Assembly: GCF_000399685.1 (NCBI RefSeq)
Contig: NZ_KB976987.1
Location: 1,813,184-1,877,183 of the forward strand
Length of the DNA stretch: 64,000 nt
Origin: Acinetobacter pittii ANC 4050
GTDB taxonomy: Bacteria; Pseudomonadota; Gammaproteobacteria; Pseudomonadales; Moraxellaceae
Direction: 5' to 3'
The notes under the pieces are model-generated. The model was given only the letters and a program-made list of their open reading frames with translations. It was not told the origin of the DNA and ran no database searches. This document shows, piece after piece, positions 42,044-49,557 of the stretch. The number at the start of each line of letters is the position of its first letter. Position 1 is the first letter of the stretch. Both the position numbers and the translations under genes were made by a program.

Positions 42044-43582
42044 TTAAGCTTTAACAGTACTTACACGAGCAAAGCCACCAATACCGGCTTTACCGCTGTT
42101 GCCATTACTTTCAGTAGTGTGACCAGCTTCGCCAACAACTAAAGTCATATACTGAGTTTTTTCGGTTGAATTCACATATCGGCAAATGAGTAAACCACCA
42201 CTTGCACCACCACCACCAAGTGCCCAGCCATCATCTCCTACACCATTAGCACCATCACCACCAGCACCCCAGTTTGATACTGGACTTACTGATGCGCCGC
42301 CTTTGTGGTTTGTTTGGTTTGCAGCTGTACCAGCGTTACCAAGCTTGCGTGAAATTTCGGTTATGTTTGATGTCACAGTGATTACACCTGCTAAACCACC
42401 AGCACCATTTGAGAAAGCACTACCATTCGACCACTGACCACTGGTACCGCCCTTACCGCCACCAACAACCGCCAAATCAAGTTCATTTAAACGTAAGCGT
42501 GTATCTGTACCACTGGTCCCATGTGCCAATGCTCCTAACTCCCAGACACTGCCACCACCAGCACCACCAGCACCAACCAATATGAATTCTTTTTGTTCTT
42601 TTGGTTGAATTGGAATGATATAAACACCTGGTACTGTGTAATCGCCGTTTCCATCGTTTAGTGTTTCTGCAGCTACCTGAACAACTGACCAGTTCACAGT
42701 ACCTGAATACCCTATCCGGTTTTGACCAGAGCGGTCCCAAACTTCATATGAAAAGCCCTTTTCAGCACGGGTAAGCTTCCATGCTTCATGTGAGCTTTCT
42801 GGTGTTAAATAGATTGCATACTTTGAATCACGTAAATCAGTAACTTTGCCACCTAATTCAACTGTTGCTGAGCTACCAATATTTACACCTGCTCCAATTA
42901 ATTTTGGATATTGAGCATCTAAGTTTTTCTTGAAATCGATTAACTGCTGTAACAAATTTTTGGAACTAAGATCTAGATCATCAATCTGATGTTGTAAATC
43001 ATCGTCTTTAGCTTTTACATCTTTTTCAAATGCATATTGGGGGTGCGGATCCTCATGCTGATTATGTTCAGTCATGAGCTTACGAATTAACGCGCCGTAT
43101 TGCGGGTGAGGGTCTTCATCTGCACTATGCTGATTCATCAACATCACAGCAATTGGTGTGTTTGGATCAATCTTGATAGTTACGTTTTTTAAATTAACGT
43201 CAGTTAAAACAAATCCAAATGTAACAATGGCTACTACGTTTGCATGTAAAGACATGATTGATTGAGCAGCTGTAGTAGAGGCCACCGCAAGTAAGGTGCC
43301 ATCTGATAGGTAAATACCCATCTCAAACACTTCCATTGTTAAAGTGGGCTCAATACTCATTACAAAACGCAAAGTACCTGTTTCTGTATCTACACCACCG
43401 CCGTTAAGAGAAAATCTAGCTAATTCATTTTTAAGAGAAGTTAGGTTTTTCGCTTCTACTGATGCATCAAATTTGCCGGTACCAACAGCAAGATGGGTAA
43501 GCTCCCCACCAAAGCTAGCAACATCGCCCACTTTATTTAATGCATTCCGACCTGCGTCAGTTAAAAAGAAGTTAATAGCCAT
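42044..43582 (-). CDS. Tail fibre with polyglycine-rich receptor-binding tip
   Basis: Residues 1-150 match the N-terminal collar/anchor domain of P2 gpH-type fibres (FFLTDAGRNALNKVGD; THLAVGTGKF). Two copies of HxxxxDPHPQY follow (about 152-180), a shaft-start motif of such fibres. After a coiled segment, the last 190 residues are unusually rich in Gly (GGAGGGSVWELGAL; GGGGASGGLLICRY), resembling the polyglycine sandwich of S16/T2 gp38 adhesins. These loops determine host receptor choice. A TGGAACT box with TATTCT 15 nt on lies at 43643, and a stem-loop spans the start codon. Confidence 0.8.
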   Translation of the reverse strand: MAINFFLTDAGRNALNKVGDVASFGGELTHLAVGTGKFDASVEAKNLTSLKNELARFSLNGGGVDTETGTLRFVMSIEPTLTMEVFEMGIYLSDGTLLAVASTTAAQSIMSLHANVVAIVTFGFVLTDVNLKNVTIKIDPNTPIAVMLMNQHSADEDPHPQYGALIRKLMTEHNQHEDPHPQYAFEKDVKAKDDDLQHQIDDLDLSSKNLLQQLIDFKKNLDAQYPKLIGAGVNIGSSATVELGGKVTDLRDSKYAIYLTPESSHEAWKLTRAEKGFSYEVWDRSGQNRIGYSGTVNWSVVQVAAETLNDGNGDYTVPGVYIIPIQPKEQKEFILVGAGGAGGGSVWELGALAHGTSGTDTRLRLNELDLAVVGGGKGGTSGQWSNGSAFSNGAGGLAGVITVTSNITEISRKLGNAGTAANQTNHKGGASVSPVSNWGAGGDGANGVGDDGWALGGGGASGGLLICRYVNSTEKTQYMTLVVGEAGHTTESNGNSGKAGIGGFARVSTVKA

Positions 43583-43620
43583 AACCCACCCATATGATTT
43601 ATTGATCTATGGTAGTTATG
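43580..43620 (-). promoter_or_regulatory. Stem-loop spanning the fibre start codon
   Basis: On the minus strand CAUAAC and the following CCAUA pair with UAUGG and GUUAUG near the start, with small bulges. The ATG and GGGUGGG purine stretch lie in the 3' arm, so initiation could be held back. Confidence 0.5.
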
Positions 43621-43642
43621 AAGAATAGGTATTTAAGTGGGC

Positions 43643-43649
43643 AGTTCCA
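43643..43649 (-). promoter_or_regulatory. TGGAACT box of the fibre unit
   Basis: TGGAACT, 15 nt, TATTCT on the minus strand, before ATG 43582 and just beyond the TerL stop. Confidence 0.68.
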
Positions 43650-43654
43650 TATAA

Positions 43655-45646
43655 CTAATCATTTTCTTTTTCAGCTGCTTCTCTTAAAGCACTGAATCTT
43701 GACTTACGTTCAGCTTGTTCACGGCCTTCCGGTGTATCGTCAGTGACATTTACAGTTTCGTAAGCCTCAGTGTAGTGAACGTTTTCCAAGAATAAGAAAG
43801 CAAAAGCATCACCGATATCCGGTGATTTAATTCCCATCCGTTTCATTTCATCTTTACTCAAGATTTTGTATCGTGCAAAGTCATCAAAACGGTATGGAAC
43901 GTGGATTAACTGATCTTTAATTTTCACATTGTGTTTCTTTGTTTTTATTTTAAAACGACCACTTGCGATTGCTCGAGCCAAGCCCACATAAGCCAATGAC
44001 CGCTTATTCGTGAACTCTTTTCTATTGTCATTACTAAAACATTGTGAGCCCCAATAAACTGGAACGTAGAAAATGCCTTGCTTTTTAAGGTACTGACCAA
44101 GACCTTTACCAGCACCATTATCATCAACTACTAGGTTTGCATTTGGATACTGTAAAAGCAGCTCATTAATTTTTGCGAATAACTCAATAATATCGTCTCT
44201 ATTTTTACATAGAGGGATATCAACAACTTCTACACGGCGTGCACGCTCTCCCCATTGCGATTCACCCCAAACTTTAGAAACAACAATTACAGAATCGTCT
44301 CGGCCAACACCACCACCAACGTCTACCGTAATGACATAACCAAATTGATGATCCTCAAAAATACTCGCGCCAACATACATTTCTTCTGTTTGACGTTTGG
44401 TAATTAAGAACTCATCCGATAAGTCTGGGAATTCACCTAGAACACGGATCTTGTACTGAGCGTCTTCACGGCTTCCATACTTTTGCCGTTGTTCTTCTAA
44501 AGATTGCTTACTAACTAGTGGTGACTCTTCCCCGTTAAATGTGAGAGCAATCCAAACACCACCAGCTCGATGACTTAACTTGTGATGAGTCTCATAGAAC
44601 ATACCCGCATTACGGGTAGGTTGCGACGTCATTACGGCACGGTTGTCTTCGTGAGTTAATGCACCAAACGCCACATCCAGTACAGCATCATCTACACCGC
44701 TGGCCTCATCGACCCAGACCATGTAGTTATCGCCGTGGTTACCAGCCAAGTTTGTAGGTTGATGTTTTGGTGCTGTCTTAGCAAAGACATACCATTTTTC
44801 TTTGTAGCCTTTAATGTAAACGAGTTCAGACTGGTACCCGACATAATCAGCAAGCCAAGCCAAAGGCCCTTGCTTCAATCGTGCTAGATTGATACTGATT
44901 TCTTTCCAGACTTGTTTCTTTAACTGCCCGATCTGCGGGGCAGTAAACATCATGATTGATTCATCAAAAAACAAGAGATGCCATAAGGCAACAATACCGG
45001 CACTGGCCGTTTTACCAGTGTTATGTAGTACTAAGTCATCTTCACCTAAGAAAAATGGATCTGGATCGAGTACAAAACCGTAATATTTACCTTCACCCAG
45101 CTCGGCAACCGATGTGATTTTTAAAGGCTCATATTCCCCATCAACAAGCCTATATGATGCAAACTGTTCTCTATTTTCTGGCTTTAGGTTCATGTATTGA
45201 GAAACAAGCAATTCAATCTTGTCGCCCTTCGCCCAGCCGTTACCATCGTATAAAGAGATTAAGCAAAGGATATGCGATTTATTGAATGTATGAGCTTTGC
45301 CATTCTCATATTCAAACCGGTACATTTCCTGATAACCGGTTACTGTTTTAATTACATCTAGTTCTGTCTTACCATCAGCAGCAAGAATTTTATGATTTAG
45401 GTTAATGCGCTCAACTGGGATAAACTCCCCGTTGGCTAATTTGATTAATGTCCCTTTACCAAAGCAACCATGCCCCGATGCTACTGAAGTACGGCTACCA
45501 TCAAATGCAATAGATTCAAAAAGTAATTCTTGTTGCCATGTGGGTTCGACACCTAATGCTTCTACGGCGAAAGCATAGATGTCGTATCGATAACGCTCGC
45601 AAAGTTCCCACCATTCGGGAATTTCTTTTAATGGTGCCAATGCCAT
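43655..45646 (-). CDS. Terminase large subunit interrupted by an in-frame mini-intein
   Basis: TerL is the ATPase-nuclease that packages DNA. The 663-residue precursor begins as a terminase (EWWELCERYRYDIYAFAVEAL), then reads SGHG, an insert of 149 residues (61-209), and TGKTASAG. Removing the insert rebuilds Walker A, GHGTGKT. Walker B is VWVDEASGVDD near 310. The nuclease domain has DVGGGVGRDDS near 440, VVDDNGAGKGLGQYL near 520 and PDIGDAFAFLF near 620. The spliced product would be 514 residues, normal for TerL. Without splicing the ATP site is destroyed, so activity should depend on splicing. It follows an unknown 45666 gene by 19 nt. Confidence 0.9.
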   Translation of the reverse strand: MALAPLKEIPEWWELCERYRYDIYAFAVEALGVEPTWQQELLFESIAFDGSRTSVASGHGCFGKGTLIKLANGEFIPVERINLNHKILAADGKTELDVIKTVTGYQEMYRFEYENGKAHTFNKSHILCLISLYDGNGWAKGDKIELLVSQYMNLKPENREQFASYRLVDGEYEPLKITSVAELGEGKYYGFVLDPDPFFLGEDDLVLHNTGKTASAGIVALWHLLFFDESIMMFTAPQIGQLKKQVWKEISINLARLKQGPLAWLADYVGYQSELVYIKGYKEKWYVFAKTAPKHQPTNLAGNHGDNYMVWVDEASGVDDAVLDVAFGALTHEDNRAVMTSQPTRNAGMFYETHHKLSHRAGGVWIALTFNGEESPLVSKQSLEEQRQKYGSREDAQYKIRVLGEFPDLSDEFLITKRQTEEMYVGASIFEDHQFGYVITVDVGGGVGRDDSVIVVSKVWGESQWGERARRVEVVDIPLCKNRDDIIELFAKINELLLQYPNANLVVDDNGAGKGLGQYLKKQGIFYVPVYWGSQCFSNDNRKEFTNKRSLAYVGLARAIASGRFKIKTKKHNVKIKDQLIHVPYRFDDFARYKILSKDEMKRMGIKSPDIGDAFAFLFLENVHYTEAYETVNVTDDTPEGREQAERKSRFSALREAAEKEND
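45020..45466 (-). other. Mini-intein coding segment inside the TerL Walker A loop
   Basis: The 149-residue segment starts CFGKGTLIKLANGEF (block A, Cys1), has a block B-like region ending SHILCL with a His at precursor residue 125, block F-like KYYGFVLDPDPFFL, and block G LVLHN (His208, Asn209), followed by Thr as +1 residue. These are the residues needed for N-S acyl shift, branching on Thr and Asn cyclisation. The usual TxxH of block B reads NKSH here. No LAGLIDADG or HNH endonuclease is present, so it is a minimal, non-homing intein. Confidence 0.85.
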
Positions 45647-45665
45647 ACCGTAAAAACACCATTAC

Positions 45666-46178
45666 TTAAAAGATTGAAAAAGGAAGCATTGTTGGATCTA
45701 CAGCATCTTCTTCAAACTGATTCCCTTCAGTAATTGAAAAGCCTTTGGCAATTTTCGTACTAGCCCAAACAGCCAATAGAATTGCAATGTGTCCATTGTT
45801 TAAGCTGCTGCTATCAAATTCCTGCTGAAGGCCGTTTTTATCGACCTTACGGATTTCAAGTACGTTTTTAGGGTTGTACTGGTTTAGCTTCGGCTCAATT
45901 TCAATTAACTTTGCTCTGAAACGAGCTTGGTAAATTGAAATCACTTCTTCTAAATGCTCTTTAGCATTGAAACTTAATTGCCAATTCTGTACTTGGTCCG
46001 GTGAGTCAGTTACTACAACTGTTTGATCTCTTAAATCACTTGGTACGGGCAAATTTGAATAAACAGCTGTTTTTTGAATAACAAGCTCACCTGTATCAGC
46101 AAATGCCGCTCCAATAAGTCGAATTGGTTGATCCGAAAACCCAGCAACACGGCTGTCTATACGAATAATTCCAGACAT
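45666..46178 (-). CDS. Unknown structural-region protein, 170 residues
   Basis: I chose ATG 46178 (MSGIIRIDSRVAG) because AAGGA lies 8 nt upstream and the longer frame from 46223 overlaps the zinc-finger gene. The product has a beta N-terminus (QPIRLIGAAFADTGELVI), a helical middle (AKEHLEEVISIYQARFRAKL) and an acidic, Phe-rich end. It lies directly before TerL, where small terminase, neck or stabiliser genes can be found. No DNA-binding motif is visible, and no family is recognised. Confidence 0.5.
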   Translation of the reverse strand: MSGIIRIDSRVAGFSDQPIRLIGAAFADTGELVIQKTAVYSNLPVPSDLRDQTVVVTDSPDQVQNWQLSFNAKEHLEEVISIYQARFRAKLIEIEPKLNQYNPKNVLEIRKVDKNGLQQEFDSSSLNNGHIAILLAVWASTKIAKGFSITEGNQFEEDAVDPTMLPFSIF

Positions 46179-46189
46179 TACAAGTATCC

Positions 46190-46390
46190 TTAGCGCCGTT
46201 TGCGTTCTAACTTGGTTTGGCATTCAATGCAGAATTTCACGCCACCTAAAGCACGGCGGCGCTCTGGTATTTCTTCACCACATTCAACACATTCTTTTTC
46301 AGATTCGCCTTCAAAACGGCATCGGTTTGCAATTTCTTGCTGCAATAAATAATCAGCACTTTCTTGTGCCTTATCGATTAAGTCAGTCAT
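46190..46390 (-). CDS. DksA/TraR-type C4 zinc-finger protein
   Basis: This 66-residue protein has CVECGEEIPERRRALGGVKFC and then ECQ, giving the four-cysteine finger (Cys34, 37, 54, 57) of TraR/C4 proteins, and a short N-terminal helix with acidic residues. TraR-like proteins bind the RNA polymerase secondary channel and shift transcription from host to element promoters. In this phage it sits in the head operon, so it could modulate late transcription or host stringent control. It overlaps the preceding gene by 8 nt. Confidence 0.82.
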   Translation of the reverse strand: MTDLIDKAQESADYLLQQEIANRCRFEGESEKECVECGEEIPERRRALGGVKFCIECQTKLERKRR

Positions 46391-47186
46391 TTATACGCTC
46401 AACTGTAATTTCACCTGTTTCTCTATCACCCTTCACACGCTGGTGATCGAGTGATGTGTACTGATCAGCTTGCACTACAACTTTGTCGTTGATTGCGGGC
46501 TGTTCCGTTGCTGAGCCGTCAGGTTCATAGCCATTACCTGTGTTGTTGTCGAATGGACCACCGAAACCGATGACGTTAGGTGTATAACCCACAAGCTGAA
46601 TATCTACAGTTGAGATAGAAAGATTGATTGCTTCGCTTGGGACTGGTGATGGAAAAAGTTCATTTTCAAAAACAGTGAATGTTGAATTAACAACATGATC
46701 ATTCCATTGCTGAAATGGCACATTAAAACGGCGGTTATCGTTGCTAGACATGTATGCGCAAAACTGCCCAATGACTGAACGCAGATCATTAGGATTGGTG
46801 GCAAAGAAAGCGATTTGAGCACGTACAGTTGTTGGCACCAGACGAACCTTCACCCGTTTCTCATCAATGACCGTTTCAATAAAATCAGGGACTGGTAGTA
46901 ATTGATTTACATCTGGGGGTTGGTCAGTTAACGCTGTTGCAGTAAGCATTACAGGTAAAAGCACTTTGGACTCTTCCTCATGCTTCTGGCTTTTTCTATA
47001 TTCAGAAAGCATTGCTTCTGAATCGTCCATCATCCGTGACGGACATGCTTTTATAGCGTTACCAATGGCTCTCAACTTCCAGTCAGCCGTTAATTGTGTC
47101 TCAGGCATATACCAAGCACGAAAATTGACAAGCTGCTTATACCAAGCGTTTTGGATGCATTTAAGCGAATCGTTGGGGTAATTCAT
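46383..47186 (-). CDS. Putative neck or tail-completion protein
   Basis: ATG 47186 is preferred because GGGGG lies just upstream and it begins right after the protease stop; the alternative start is 47198. The 267-residue protein has a helical N-terminus (NAWYKQLVNFRAWYMPETQL) and a beta-rich body (RVKVRLVPTTVRAQIAFFATN; AINLSISTVDIQLVGYTPNVIG). The arrangement after a head protease suggests a head-tail joining protein. No motif fixes the family. Confidence 0.45.
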   Translation of the reverse strand: MNYPNDSLKCIQNAWYKQLVNFRAWYMPETQLTADWKLRAIGNAIKACPSRMMDDSEAMLSEYRKSQKHEEESKVLLPVMLTATALTDQPPDVNQLLPVPDFIETVIDEKRVKVRLVPTTVRAQIAFFATNPNDLRSVIGQFCAYMSSNDNRRFNVPFQQWNDHVVNSTFTVFENELFPSPVPSEAINLSISTVDIQLVGYTPNVIGFGGPFDNNTGNGYEPDGSATEQPAINDKVVVQADQYTSLDHQRVKGDRETGEITVERIND

Positions 47187-47188
47187 TA

Positions 47189-48094
47189 TTACCCCCATAC
47201 ACTAAAGATATTGCCAAAAGACTTTTTAGGCTTTTTAGCTTTCTCTTTTACGTTTGGATTGTCCAAACTTTGAATGATTTGTTCAGCTTGTTGTTGTACT
47301 GAATCAAAACTCTTCACAGGATTTACCATACCCGTATAGAGTTCTTTTTTGCGTTCTTCTCTAAGTTGTTGCAGGCGTTTCTGTTTATCAAATTTTTCTG
47401 ATAATTCACCCACTAATCCTTGAGCATTTCCTAACTCGGTTAATAATTGCAGCTGACTATTGATATTGTCGTATGTCTGTAAAATTTGATCTTCAAGTAA
47501 TTGGGCAATAATAATTTCGGGCTGTGATAACTGTGAAATATCTGTTGCGCTATCAAAGCAAGAAACAACACCTTCAGGCTCTTCAGGAACAAATAATCCA
47601 TCAAATAACTGACCATCACCTACATTGCTTGCATAATTTGGTTGTGCAACGAAATCAAAACCAAAAAAACCCGTTGGAATTAAACGGCCACCGACGTTCT
47701 TGTAATTGACTGATGTGCTAAAACCACCCGCTTGGGCTTTATAATCTTGTAATGCAATCTCACCAGGCTCGTTATCATAAAACTCTTCTCGGTGTTCAAC
47801 TGTTCCATCCTTTGAAGCACGTAATTCAATTGTTTTAAACGCCCGTGAAAGATATACAACTTTACCTTTAATGATCACCGTTTCAGGCGGCACCATACCA
47901 TAGCGCTGTCGAATTTGATGACCGTAAAAACCTTGTAATGAATTAGTAGCAACCATTTCTTGTACATGGTCACTGTTGATCAAGTTGACCATTGCATCAA
48001 CATCGACATTACTTCGATCAACACCGGTATATTTACGGCATCGGTCATGTAAGTTGTAAGATAGAACTTTTGTCTTTCTATTTTTGCTAGCCAT
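47189..48094 (-). CDS. Putative prohead (head maturation) protease with scaffold-like tail
   Basis: Head proteases cut scaffold and coat during maturation. In this 301-residue protein, FYGHQIRQRYG places a histidine at 59, and AGGFSTSVNYKNVGG a serine at 126, followed by FFGFDFVAQPNYASN. This matches the H..S plus DxVxxPxx pattern of myoviral head proteases (gp21-like). The last 120 residues are helical and Gln/Lys-rich, as in a built-in scaffold. It sits in the terminase unit. A TGGAACT box with TATAGA lies at 48158, and a terminator-like hairpin ends 6 nt before ATG 48094. Confidence 0.58.
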   Translation of the reverse strand: MASKNRKTKVLSYNLHDRCRKYTGVDRSNVDVDAMVNLINSDHVQEMVATNSLQGFYGHQIRQRYGMVPPETVIIKGKVVYLSRAFKTIELRASKDGTVEHREEFYDNEPGEIALQDYKAQAGGFSTSVNYKNVGGRLIPTGFFGFDFVAQPNYASNVGDGQLFDGLFVPEEPEGVVSCFDSATDISQLSQPEIIIAQLLEDQILQTYDNINSQLQLLTELGNAQGLVGELSEKFDKQKRLQQLREERKKELYTGMVNPVKSFDSVQQQAEQIIQSLDNPNVKEKAKKPKKSFGNIFSVWG

Positions 48095-48123
48095 AAAAAA
48101 GCCCCAATGCTGTGATTGAGGCT
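48095..48123 (-). promoter_or_regulatory. Terminator-like stem-loop against the protease start codon
   Basis: On the minus strand AGCCUCAAU pairs with AUUGGGGCU (one U-G) around CACAGC, then U6 and directly ATG 48094. The purine-rich GGGG of the 3' arm is the only ribosome-site candidate. It lies downstream of the TGGAACT box, so it is in the mRNA leader. Confidence 0.7.
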
Positions 48124-48157
48124 ATTGTTTCAGTTGTTCTATAGTTGAAATTTAATC

Positions 48158-48164
48158 AGTTCCA
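48158..48164 (-). promoter_or_regulatory. TGGAACT box of the protease-TerL unit
   Basis: TGGAACT, 14 nt, TATAGA on the minus strand, 64 nt before ATG 48094. Confidence 0.7.
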
Positions 48165-48166
48165 AA

Positions 48167-48394
48167 TCAAATCTTTTGATCAAACTCAATTAATTCCAAT
48201 AGCTTGTCATGCTGTTTATCTTCAATGGTTGCATCAAAGATGTACCCACTTTTAAGAGAAATAAAAACATCATAAAAGCGCTCATGGATCATGCCTCCTC
48301 GATGTTCACTTTCGGAGACTTGCAAACAATCCATTTGAGATAAGTCAATTAATTGAGAACAAGCACGTTTTCTACAAAAGATTTTTAATCGCAT
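48167..48394 (-). CDS. Small unknown protein, 75 residues
   Basis: The product starts with MRLKIFCRKRACSQLIDLSQ and contains IHERFYDVFISLKSGYIFDATIED, so it looks like an alpha/beta protein with a basic start and an acidic end. Two Cys (7 and 12) near the start may bind metal but no full finger is present. It follows the 48406 gene by 11 nt. No family recognised. Confidence 0.55.
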   Translation of the reverse strand: MRLKIFCRKRACSQLIDLSQMDCLQVSESEHRGGMIHERFYDVFISLKSGYIFDATIEDKQHDKLLELIEFDQKI

Positions 48395-48405
48395 ACTTCA
48401 CCCAA

Positions 48406-48864
48406 TTACTTAACAAGAGTGCCTTCAACACCACGAGCACGGCGCTCAGCTGTACGTTTATTAAATTCTTCTAGCGCACTTTCCATATAAATAATGGCTT
48501 GTTTGTTGAACTCACTCGGAAATTTTTCATCCAAGGTTTTAGTACGGTGAATAAGTACATTTAACAATGCTTCACTGGTAACCCCATTCACACCATGTTC
48601 TGGAATTGGGCCATCCTGAAAATGAATACTGATTTCAAAATCTTTTGCATTTTGGTTTTCAGGATTTGCTGAAATCTTATAGTAATGGCCCTGAGCATAT
48701 TCCGTGATGCCTTCAACCACTTCCCCTTTAATAACTTTATCAATTTCTTGTGGTTCTAATTCATGGCTAGCATATCCTAAGAAATGATCAATTAATAAGT
48801 TTTCTCCCTGACCATTGATAGGTTCTGCGATTCCTACTAAAACATTGTCTTGAGCTTGTTGCAT
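48406..48864 (-). CDS. Small unknown phage protein with C-terminal RGVEGT signature
   Basis: The 152-residue protein has an acidic beta N-terminus and a helical C-terminus that ends in FNKRTAERRARGVEGTLVK. The ending RTxxRxARGVEGT, with GVNGVTSEALLNVLIHRT before it, recurs in my memory of small proteins in many temperate phages, without an assigned function. It is the first gene after a TGGAACT box and a start-proximal hairpin with U6. Its place among baseplate and head genes does not reveal its role. A host-takeover or counter-defence role is possible but not shown. Confidence 0.5.
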   Translation of the reverse strand: MQQAQDNVLVGIAEPINGQGENLLIDHFLGYASHELEPQEIDKVIKGEVVEGITEYAQGHYYKISANPENQNAKDFEISIHFQDGPIPEHGVNGVTSEALLNVLIHRTKTLDEKFPSEFNKQAIIYMESALEEFNKRTAERRARGVEGTLVK

Positions 48865-48895
48865 ATAAAAAAGTCCTGAACTAATGAACAGGACT
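48865..48895 (-). promoter_or_regulatory. Terminator-like stem-loop against the 48864 start codon
   Basis: AGTCCTG (48872-48878) pairs with CAGGACT (48889-48895) and, on the minus strand, is followed by a U6 run and AUAUG. AGGA of the ribosome site is in the 3' arm. Confidence 0.72.
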
Positions 48896-48929
48896 ATGAA
48901 ATCATTTTGTATTTGTGCGCTAACTCAAC

Positions 48930-48936
48930 AGTTCCA
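48930..48936 (-). promoter_or_regulatory. TGGAACT box of the 48864 unit
   Basis: TGGAACT, 18 nt, TACAAA on the minus strand, 66 nt before ATG 48864. Confidence 0.65.
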
Positions 48937-48942
48937 ATTGAA

Positions 48943-49557
48943 TTAAAGGAAGTTATAGACTGCATAAGGCTTAGCTGCTATTGCCGCTGCAAAGCTTGTG
49001 GTGCCTAAATCTCTATCAAATGCCATTGAGTGAACTTTAACGACAATATTGGCTGGTACTAAACGGCGTAATATCGGTGACAGCTCTACCACTTCATTTG
49101 CATCAACAGTTTTATCTAAAACAATTCTAATCCGACTTGTTAAGAAGTAATTTGGCTTTTCAAAATCAGACAAATAGGCTGGATATTCTTTTAGCTTTTC
49201 CAAGCTATGCCATAGCCGGATAATCTGAAAATGATCTTTCCCCCACAACATTCGTAAAACAAACTCTAAAAACGCTAATCCTCTTTTATTACCCATGCTG
49301 CTCCAATTGGCATAGATAATTCGCATTAACGTGTCAGAGGTGTTATTTCGGCGTAATACAACAAGTCCGTTTTGTTTAGAGAACCGTTCTACAACTGTTT
49401 TACTACCGATATGAGGACAACCGTAATCCAATAAATCTTGAATGGACTGCTCAAAGTTTTGTGCAAATACTTGTTTAAATGCTTTAGCAAGTGCGGTTTG
49501 CAAGCCCGTACTTACATAGTGTTCATCGATAGGCCGAGTAAAGCTTATAGAGTCCAT
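48943..49557 (-). CDS. Putative baseplate protein (tail protein I-like)
   Basis: The 204-residue protein is helical with SMGNKRGLAFLEFVLRMLWGKD and a C-terminal strand region (FLTSRIRIVLDKTVDANE; LVPANIVVKVHSM). In P2-like baseplates gpI follows gpJ, and this gene overlaps the J-like gene by 13 nt. The order here is W/gp25-like, J-like, then this gene, which matches W-J-I. The similarity in sequence is weak, and the call mainly follows order. Confidence 0.5.
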   Translation of the reverse strand: MDSISFTRPIDEHYVSTGLQTALAKAFKQVFAQNFEQSIQDLLDYGCPHIGSKTVVERFSKQNGLVVLRRNNTSDTLMRIIYANWSSMGNKRGLAFLEFVLRMLWGKDHFQIIRLWHSLEKLKEYPAYLSDFEKPNYFLTSRIRIVLDKTVDANEVVELSPILRRLVPANIVVKVHSMAFDRDLGTTSFAAAIAAKPYAVYNFL

